DNA of 14,237 nt, from positions 1 to 14,237 of the forward strand of contig JAEZFF010000084.1 of the NCBI GenBank assembly GCA_023417635.1, read 5' to 3'. This stretch comes from Bacillota bacterium (GTDB lineage: Bacteria > Bacillota > Clostridia > Oscillospirales > Acutalibacteraceae). The translations under genes were made by a program, and so were the position numbers. Below the pieces are notes generated by a model, which saw only the letters and a program-made list of their open reading frames with translations, did not search any database and was not told where the DNA came from. This document shows positions 1-5,599 of the stretch, piece by piece (position 1 is the stretch's first letter; the number at the start of each line of letters is the position of its first letter).

Positions 1-6
1 AATGCC

Positions 7-741
7 ATGCGTGTGTACGACTCTTGCAGCAGCAAAGAATATCTGGAGGACCGCAGGGTTTACTTTACTCCAGATAAGCATGAGCTGATTGAGCAGGCCA
101 CCAACGTCCGCATCCGCAGCGCAGAGGTCCTCAAGGTCTTTTTACATCTGGAGCCCGTTCCGTTCAACCAGGGATTCTATGCCGTTGACCTGAACTTTTT
201 CCTCGATGTATGCCTTGACGTCTTTACAGCGCAAACAGCCTGCCCCACCATTGTTCACGGCGTTTGCATGGCAAACAAGCGTGTGATTCTGTTTGGCAGC
301 GAAGGCAATGTAAAGATGTTCACCTCCGGCTGCCACCCGGAAGACCCCGACGTTGAAATGTCCACCGGCAAAGTATTGCCGAAAGCGACTTGCCAAGTTT
401 CAGAACCAATCGGCCTTTCCGCGAAAATCTGCGACCGGCCGCCGCAGGGAAGTGACGTCTGCGGAAAGATTCCGGACAGCGTCGGTTCCCTCTACGGCGC
501 AGAATTCGACTACTCGAATACTCACGCTATTTATGCCACTATCGGCCTGTTCACAATAGTGCAGCTGGTACGCACCGTACCGCTTCTGGTGCCAACGTAC
601 GACTTTGCTATTCCGGAAAAAGAATGCCCGCCGACTTCCGACAGCCCGCGTGAAATGTTCCGCCGTATTGAATTCCCGGCCAGCGACTTTTTCCCGCCGA
701 ATGTTTCAGATGCCTTCCAGAGGACCTCAGGGAAGAAATAG
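7..741 (+). CDS. Uncharacterised cysteine-rich protein, 5' end possibly outside the window
   Basis: I do not recognise a named family. The 244-residue product has no signal peptide and no obvious membrane segment. It carries nine cysteines spread along the chain (for example in DSC, DVC, TAC, GVC, SGC, ATC, KIC, DVCG and KEC), which could bind metal or form disulfides, though no compact CxxC pair is present. It looks like a single globular beta-rich domain with aromatic and proline-rich stretches such as VPFNQGFYAVDLNFF and EFPASDFFPP. The reading frame is open in the six bases before this ATG, and no ribosome binding site can be seen, so translation may begin before position 1. The gene ends just before a hairpin terminator and faces the GNAT/pcrA block tail to tail. 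From memory, similar uncharacterised proteins occur in clostridial genomes; I cannot assign a role. Confidence 0.75.
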   Translation: MRVYDSCSSKEYLEDRRVYFTPDKHELIEQATNVRIRSAEVLKVFLHLEPVPFNQGFYAVDLNFFLDVCLDVFTAQTACPTIVHGVCMANKRVILFGSEGNVKMFTSGCHPEDPDVEMSTGKVLPKATCQVSEPIGLSAKICDRPPQGSDVCGKIPDSVGSLYGAEFDYSNTHAIYATIGLFTIVQLVRTVPLLVPTYDFAIPEKECPPTSDSPREMFRRIEFPASDFFPPNVSDAFQRTSGKK

Positions 742-763
742 GATTTTTCAAAAAATGAAAGGT

Positions 764-810
764 AAAAAGCCGCACGAAACGGATTACTCCATTCGTGCGG
801 CTCTTTTCTT
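764..810. terminator. Bidirectional rho-independent terminator
   Basis: A perfect 10-bp stem, GCCGCACGAA (769-778) with TTCGTGCGGC (792-801), encloses a 13-nt loop. An A-rich run lies on the left and a T-rich run (TCTTTTCTT) on the right, so it can terminate the + gene ending at 741 and the minus-strand acetyltransferase ending at 813. Confidence 0.85.
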
Positions 811-812
811 AT

Positions 813-1328
813 TTACAGTTCATGACGCATTACAACAACGGTGTATTTTCTCTCGTCGCTTTCGACGCCGGTCGGTTCAAAACCATTTTTCAGCCAAAAG
901 CCGCGGCTCTGCGCGTTTCCCTTTACATAGCCAAGCCGTATCGAAGCAAAACCTGCTTGCTTCAGATATGCCTCTGCCTCCGTAACGATTCTGCTTCCGT
1001 TGCCGCACCCCTGAAATTCCTGGTTCATCATGAAAAGACCGAAAAAAGCGGTATTTTCATCTGGGAAAGACACAATCAAATCCATAATTGCCGTAAGCGT
1101 CTGTTTTTTGTAAAAGCCGAGGAAGTACTTGTCCTCATAGCCTTTTCCGGGCGGCAGGGCACGCATACTTTTCCGTATTCCCTCCTCCGAGGCCATAGAC
1201 TGCATATGCCGGTAATAAACAGGGTTGCCCCTGCAGAGGGTTAGGATTTCCGGAATATCCTTTTCTTTCAGCTCACGAACCAGAAAAGTCTGCGAAAGTT
1301 TGTTGATTTGAAGTTTCACTGTGCTCAT
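813..1328 (-). CDS. GNAT family N-acetyltransferase
   Basis: A 171-residue protein of the GCN5-related acetyltransferase superfamily, which moves an acetyl group from acetyl-CoA to an amine; the substrate here is unknown. The acetyl-CoA pyrophosphate loop is visible as QGCGNGS at residues about 106-112 (the Q/RxxGxG motif A), followed by a helix and then the motif B region GNAQSRGFWLKNGFEPTG at 137-154, where the Asn and the FWLKNGF signature are typical. The N-terminal beta strand TFLVRELKEKDIPEI also fits the fold. The ATG lies 15 bp after the pcrA stop codon, so the gene is probably the second gene of a pcrA operon and relies on that promoter; the ribosome binding site (GGAAT close to the ATG) is weak, which suggests low or coupled translation. 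Family call is firm; target is not. Confidence 0.9.
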   Translation of the reverse strand: MSTVKLQINKLSQTFLVRELKEKDIPEILTLCRGNPVYYRHMQSMASEEGIRKSMRALPPGKGYEDKYFLGFYKKQTLTAIMDLIVSFPDENTAFFGLFMMNQEFQGCGNGSRIVTEAEAYLKQAGFASIRLGYVKGNAQSRGFWLKNGFEPTGVESDERKYTVVVMRHEL

Positions 1329-1343
1329 CTCATTCCGATGCTA

Positions 1344-3815
1344 TTATTTCTTTTCCAGCCGGGCAAAATTTGCCATCAGCTTCTTAGTACCGGCTTTGTC
1401 GAAGGCAATCTCAAGCAAGGTATCGTTTCCCATGCGTACGGCGGAAAGAACCTTTCCGGTGCCAAATGTGCGGTGCACTACAACGTCACCAGTTTGGAAA
1501 GTCTGCGTATTTTTCTTCAGCGCGGAGGCAGGCTTTGCGAAAGGCTGCGGAGATCCCCCCGGAGCCGGCTGATGCGCTGCGTCAGCAACCCGTTTCTGCC
1601 AGGATTCGCCGGAAGATGCAGAAGGCTGCTGCGCACTTTGCGCCGGCGGCCACGGTGTCTGCGGTTTACTGCCAAAAGCATTGAAGCCGGAAGATGACCA
1701 GCTGCTGTGCGCGGCACTCACATCCGTCAGCTCCTCCGGGATCTCCTTTAGAAAGCGAGAAGGCATATTATGCTGTGTGCTGCCGAACAGGACACGCTCT
1801 CTGGCGTTTAAGATGTGCAGCTCCTCTTTGGCACGGGTAATTGCAACATAAGCAAGGCGCCGTTCCTCCTCTATTTCGTTCGGGTTAAACAGAACCTGCA
1901 TCCCCGGGAAAATACCCTCTTCAAAACCAGGCAGGAAAACAACTGGAAATTCCAGCCCTTTGGCAGAGTGCATCGTCATTAGAACCGTGCTGTCGGAAGA
2001 CGCATCATAATTGTCAATATCTGCGAGGAGCTGAACTTCTTCGAGGTACCCGGAAAGGCCCGCTTCCTCCCCATTTTCTTCGGTAAAACGAACAAGGTGG
2101 GAAGCCAGTTCATTTACATTGTCAATCCGGTCCTGCGCGTCCGGTTCGCCGGAAGCCGCAAGCGCTTCTATGTATTTTGTTTCCTCCAAAAGCATACGGT
2201 AAAGGTCGGGCAAACTTGTGCTACCGTCAGAAGCCGTATCGGAGAGCTTTTGTATCATCGCGGCAAAATCCATCAACTTTTTGGCGGCGCGTTTCAGCGG
2301 CTCGTACTCGTCCGCATGGCACAAAACGAAAAAGAGCGGCTCCCCCGTTCCGGAAGCAATTTTTCGCGCCTCGCTAACTGTTTTATCGCCAATAGCACGC
2401 TTCGGGCTGTTGATAATGCGCAGCATACGCACTTCGTCATTTGGGTTGCTAATTACGCTGAGGTAAGCAATCATGTCGCGGATTTCTTTTCGGTCAAAAA
2501 AGCGGTGACCGCCCAGAACCCGGTGCGGGATAGCTGATTTTGCTAATACGCGCTCCAGCGTATTAGACTGCGAATTCATGCGGTAAAGCACAGCGTAATC
2601 GGAATACTTGCGTCCGGCCGCTACACCGTCGAGTATTTTCTGCGCAATGTAACTGGCTTCATCCTGCTCGCTGGAAGCCGTATGTACGTCAATCTTGGCT
2701 CCCTGCGGGTTCTCCGTCCAAAGCGTTTTCCCCTTGCGGTTTTCGTTGTTTTCAATCACCGCATTTGCTGCGTCAAGGATGGTTTTCGTCGAACGGTAGT
2801 TTTGCTCTAGCCGGATAACTTTCGCCTTGGGGAACGTTTTTTCGAAACTGCGGATATTTTCAATATCTGCACCGCGGAAACCGTAGATGCTCTGGTCGTC
2901 ATCCCCTACGACGCAGAGATTTCCGCTTTTTTCCGAAAGCAGACGCACAAATTCATACTGCGCATGGCTTGTATCCTGGTATTCATCGACCATAATATAA
3001 CGAAAGCGGTTTTGGTAATGCTCCAGCACTTCCGGCGCGGTGCGAAACAATTCAATGGTTTTTCCTATGAGGTCATCAAAGTCCATGGCATCAGCGTCTT
3101 TCAGCTTTTTCTGGTACAGGCGGTACAGCTGGCCAATCTTCGTAAGCCGCAGGTCACTGCCTGCCGCACGGTAATACTCGTCTGGGCTAAGAAGGCTGTC
3201 TTTCGCACCGGAAACTTCCGAAAGCGCACTTTTGTAGGAAATCTTCTTGTCATCAACACCAAGCTCTTTCTGGCATTCCTTCATCAGCCGCTTGGAATCA
3301 TCGGAATCATAAATGGTAAAATGAGCGGTATACCCCAGCTTTTCCGCATCGCGGCGCAGCATCCGCGCGCAGGCAGCATGAAACGTGGAAGCCCATACCT
3401 TTCCGCCTTCTTCTTCCCCCAGCAAAGCAGAAAGCCGGTCTTTCAGCTCGTTTGCCGCCTTGTTGGTAAACGTAATGGCAAGGACTTTCCACGGCGGGCA
3501 GGGGCTGACTGCAAACGCCTCGCGCAGCGGAGCGGGAAGAGGCTCTTTCCGTTGGAGGCACCCGGCGGCAGCCTCAGCTGTTTCATCGTTAATGCCGGAA
3601 ACATCCTCGCTATGGTAGGCGTCACCAGAGCGTACAATGTTAGCCGTACGGTTCACAAGCACCGTTGTTTTTCCGCTTCCCGCGCCCGCAAGAATCAGCA
3701 ATGGGCCGTTGACTTGGAAAACCGCCTCGCGCTGTTTTCCGTTCATACGCGAAAACTCTTTTTCAAGAATTTTTCTGCGCAGTTCCTGTTTTTTTTCTCG
3801 ATTCCACTCCGTCAT
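1344..3815 (-). CDS. pcrA: ATP-dependent DNA helicase PcrA/UvrD, superfamily 1A
   Basis: A 3'-5' SF1 helicase acting in nucleotide excision repair, replication restart and removal of recombination filaments. The 823 residues show the full motif set: Walker A GAGSGKT at about 44-50, motif Ia AITFTNKAANEL near 113-124, Walker B VDEYQDT near 276-282, GDDDQSIYGFRGAD near 304-317, LEQNYRS near 336-342, TMHSAKGLEFPVV near 614-627 and VAITRAKEELHI near 658-669. A Pro/Ser/Ala/Gln-rich linker (about 700-770) leads to a C-terminal Tudor-like domain (GDVVVHRTFGTGKVL), which in PcrA contacts RNA polymerase. About 45 residues separate motifs I and Ia, more than in Bacillus PcrA. The start chosen is the ATG at 3815, after GGCGGTGG; the open frame continues 65 codons further upstream (to 4010), but that extension crosses the promoter and has no proper ribosome binding site. 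Confidence 0.96.
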   Translation of the reverse strand: MTEWNREKKQELRRKILEKEFSRMNGKQREAVFQVNGPLLILAGAGSGKTTVLVNRTANIVRSGDAYHSEDVSGINDETAEAAAGCLQRKEPLPAPLREAFAVSPCPPWKVLAITFTNKAANELKDRLSALLGEEEGGKVWASTFHAACARMLRRDAEKLGYTAHFTIYDSDDSKRLMKECQKELGVDDKKISYKSALSEVSGAKDSLLSPDEYYRAAGSDLRLTKIGQLYRLYQKKLKDADAMDFDDLIGKTIELFRTAPEVLEHYQNRFRYIMVDEYQDTSHAQYEFVRLLSEKSGNLCVVGDDDQSIYGFRGADIENIRSFEKTFPKAKVIRLEQNYRSTKTILDAANAVIENNENRKGKTLWTENPQGAKIDVHTASSEQDEASYIAQKILDGVAAGRKYSDYAVLYRMNSQSNTLERVLAKSAIPHRVLGGHRFFDRKEIRDMIAYLSVISNPNDEVRMLRIINSPKRAIGDKTVSEARKIASGTGEPLFFVLCHADEYEPLKRAAKKLMDFAAMIQKLSDTASDGSTSLPDLYRMLLEETKYIEALAASGEPDAQDRIDNVNELASHLVRFTEENGEEAGLSGYLEEVQLLADIDNYDASSDSTVLMTMHSAKGLEFPVVFLPGFEEGIFPGMQVLFNPNEIEEERRLAYVAITRAKEELHILNARERVLFGSTQHNMPSRFLKEIPEELTDVSAAHSSWSSSGFNAFGSKPQTPWPPAQSAQQPSASSGESWQKRVADAAHQPAPGGSPQPFAKPASALKKNTQTFQTGDVVVHRTFGTGKVLSAVRMGNDTLLEIAFDKAGTKKLMANFARLEKK

Positions 3816-3857
3816 GAATCCACCGCCAAAGTATAAATTTCTGCATGATACACAAAA

Positions 3858-3887
3858 GCAGCCTTCCGCCGCAGAAACGGAGGCTGC
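3858..3887 (-). promoter_or_regulatory. Terminator-like hairpin in the pcrA leader (possible attenuator)
   Basis: On the minus strand, GCAGCCTCCG (3887-3878) can pair with CGGAAGGCTGC (3868-3858) with one bulged base and a loop of nine bases, and is followed directly by TTTTGTG. It lies about 55 nt after the expected start of pcrA transcription and about 43 nt before the pcrA ATG, so it would be transcribed in the leader. Its position suits partial termination or attenuation; the U-run is short, so it may be leaky. A reader of the + strand sees a poorer T-run on the other side, and nothing ends there on +. Confidence 0.5.
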
Positions 3888-3948
3888 CGCTGTTTTCAGA
3901 AGAAAAAGGCGGCACATCCGCGCACGCGCTTCTCTTCCTTTTTCTTTT

Positions 3949-3977
3949 ATTATACGCGGTGAGGAAACCGATTTCAA
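3949..3977 (-). promoter_or_regulatory. Sigma-A promoter of pcrA
   Basis: On the minus strand, -35 TTGAAA (3977-3972) is separated by exactly 17 bp from -10 TATAAT (3954-3949). Transcription would begin near 3942 and produce a leader of about 127 nt before the ATG at 3815, which argues against the longer upstream start. It sits back to back with the promoter of the AraC-family gene. Confidence 0.8.
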
Positions 3978-4004
3978 TAAAATCCGCCGCTTTTTGTTTT
4001 TTCC

Positions 4005-4033
4005 TTGCAACGCAGGAGCATTTTTACTATAAT
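4005..4033 (+). promoter_or_regulatory. Sigma-A promoter of the AraC-family gene
   Basis: -35 TTGCAA (4005-4010), a 17-bp spacer and a perfect -10 TATAAT (4028-4033). The start of transcription would be near 4040, leaving only about 20 nt of leader. The -35 elements of this promoter and of the pcrA promoter are about 27 bp apart, so one bound regulator could affect both. Confidence 0.8.
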
Positions 4034-4056
4034 AATGATGGAGTATTGTGAGGTGA

Positions 4057-4923
4057 ATGGCTGTGACAAATGATGAGTTCCGCAGGTCATTCCGCTTTTC
4101 CGTTCACAACAGCCTTGGCCTTGCCGTTTACAGCTGCGGCGTGCAGAAATGCGCGCCATGCCACTCGTGGGGCCCGGCTGTACGTGACCATTACCTGATT
4201 CACTGCATTGTTTCGGGGGATGGAACCTTTTCAAGCAATGGGAAAAAATACAGTCTTTCCGCTGGTGATGGATTTGTTGTAGTGCCGGACCGCATTATTT
4301 CCTATGCGGCGGACCGCAGCAATCCGTGGGAATACTGCTGGGTCGCTTTTAACGGGGCCGACGCGAAGCACCTGATGGAACAGACCGGCCTGCTGGAACG
4401 GGAACCGGTTTTTCACACAAATGACCCGGAGCTGCAGCAGCTTGTGATGAATATCTACAACCAAACGGGAACCGGTTCAGGCCGCGAAGCACGCACCGAA
4501 GCCGGACTTCTTACATTTCTTGCTGCGCTGATGGATCATTTTGGAAAGCCTGCTGAACCCTGCGATAACAGCTATGAATATGTACAGAAAGCCATAAAAT
4601 ATATTGACTACAACTATTCTACCAGCATCAGCATCAATGACGTTGCAGCCAGCGCCGGCATCAGCCGCAGCCACCTGTACCGCCTGTTTGTACGGTACGT
4701 TTCCATACCGCCGAATGAGTACCTTGTGCGTTACCGCGTAAACAAAGCGGCCACGCTGCTGGAAACCGGGCGCCTGACGGTAGGCGAAGTTGCATATTCC
4801 ACCGGTTTTTCCGACCAGCTCTATTTTTCACGGGTTTTTAAAAAATATATGGGGATACCGCCGAGCCGCTATATGAGTGCAAATCTTATCTGCGGCGCCG
4901 GAGAGGAGCAAAAGCATGAGTGA
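4057..4923 (+). CDS. AraC family transcriptional regulator, cupin sensor plus double HTH
   Basis: A 288-residue DNA-binding regulator. Residues about 15-160 form the AraC-type cupin sensor region (HYLIHCIVSGDGTF, then SLSAGDGFVVVPDRI), usually a small-molecule, often sugar, binding domain; the ligand cannot be read from sequence. Residues about 175-275 are the AraC DNA-binding domain with two helix-turn-helix units, the first near 193-214 (VAASAGISRSHLYRLF) and the second near 242-272 (VAYSTGFSDQLYFSRVFKK), ending in the family hallmark GIPPSRY. Cysteines 27, 32 and 35 cluster beside His36. The GTG at 4063 is spaced better (7 nt) from the AGGTG at 4051-4055 than the ATG at 4057, so the protein may be two residues shorter. 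Its last 8 nt overlap the DUF1836 gene, indicating coupled translation. No transporter or metabolic operon lies next to it, so the target is unknown. Confidence 0.93.
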   Translation: MAVTNDEFRRSFRFSVHNSLGLAVYSCGVQKCAPCHSWGPAVRDHYLIHCIVSGDGTFSSNGKKYSLSAGDGFVVVPDRIISYAADRSNPWEYCWVAFNGADAKHLMEQTGLLEREPVFHTNDPELQQLVMNIYNQTGTGSGREARTEAGLLTFLAALMDHFGKPAEPCDNSYEYVQKAIKYIDYNYSTSISINDVAASAGISRSHLYRLFVRYVSIPPNEYLVRYRVNKAATLLETGRLTVGEVAYSTGFSDQLYFSRVFKKYMGIPPSRYMSANLICGAGEEQKHE

Positions 4924-5488
4924 AACAACTGACTCAACCGATAAAATTCTAGAGTGGTCCAAAGAAATTCGGACTTCCGAAGTTGCAGAGTGGGAACGCC
5001 TGCCGGAAATTTATTTATATATGGACCAGGTTCTTACCTACATGAACAAGCAGCTTCACCTGTACGAGCGGGATGAAAATGAATGCCTGCTTACTTCCAG
5101 TATGATTAACAACTATGTAAAAGACGGAGTTCTCCCCCGCCCGGAGCAGAAAAAATATTCCCGTGAGCACCTGGCTATCCTGATGGTAATCTGTATGCTG
5201 AAGCAGGTGCTCTCTATACAGGATGTTTCCGCACTGATACGCACCCTGCTGAAAAACGCCTCAAAAGATGAAATGTATAATTGCTTCTGCGCTGCGCAGT
5301 CTGCCGCGATGCAGGAAGTTTGCGACCGTGTGGAAACCGCAGCGCCAAAAGGGGAAGCGGAACTGATGCGCCTTGTAATTGAACTTTCCGTGGAAGCGAA
5401 TGCACGCCGCACAGCCTCCGAACGGATTCTGAGCGAGCTTTCCGCTGCGGAAAAAGACCGTGAAGAAGGAAAGAACAGAAAAAAATAA
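4916..5488 (+). CDS. DUF1836 domain protein, putative MerR-like DNA-binding protein
   Basis: A 190-residue protein of the DUF1836 family, found widely in Firmicutes and generally regarded as a probable transcription regulator. The central part (about 58-108) reads LLTSSMINNYVKDGVLPRP followed by KKYSREHLAILMVI and KQVLSIQDVSALI, which is the DUF1836 signature and resembles a MerR-like winged helix: a helix-turn-helix, a Pro-rich turn, a Tyr/Arg wing, then a helix that senses or dimerises. The C-terminal part is helical and ends in a charged, lysine-rich tail. The start is the ATG at 4916, preceded by GAGAGGAG with 7 nt spacing; it lies inside the end of the AraC-family gene (8-nt overlap), so the two are one transcript. 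Function is inferred from fold resemblance only. Confidence 0.88.
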   Translation: MSETTDSTDKILEWSKEIRTSEVAEWERLPEIYLYMDQVLTYMNKQLHLYERDENECLLTSSMINNYVKDGVLPRPEQKKYSREHLAILMVICMLKQVLSIQDVSALIRTLLKNASKDEMYNCFCAAQSAAMQEVCDRVETAAPKGEAELMRLVIELSVEANARRTASERILSELSAAEKDREEGKNRKK

Positions 5489-5504
5489 CGACATCTGCAT
5501 TTTA

Positions 5505-5540
5505 AATCCCGCACGGCAAAACGTGCGGGATTTTTTATTT
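5505..5540 (+). terminator. Rho-independent terminator of the AraC-DUF1836 operon
   Basis: An 11-bp perfect stem, AATCCCGCACG (5505-5515) with CGTGCGGGATT (5522-5532), a 6-nt loop GCAAAA and a T-run (5531-5536, then ATTT). It lies 16 nt after the DUF1836 stop and separates this operon from asnB. Confidence 0.92.
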
Positions 5541-5599
5541 CTCCGCGCAAAATAATCCCTCCCGCATATTATGGTATGAGCTTTAAGGAGGGTGGTTTC

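Noticed and set aside
2964..3836. 290-codon open frame on + opposite pcrA
   Set aside because: It is antisense to the conserved helicase motifs of pcrA, has no ribosome binding site, and its product shows no recognisable domain; long antisense frames are expected opposite a conserved gene.
3816..4010. 65-codon N-terminal extension of pcrA
   Set aside because: It would start within the promoter of the divergent gene, upstream of the predicted pcrA transcription start near 3942, and has no suitable ribosome binding site; the first helicase residues follow the ATG at 3815.
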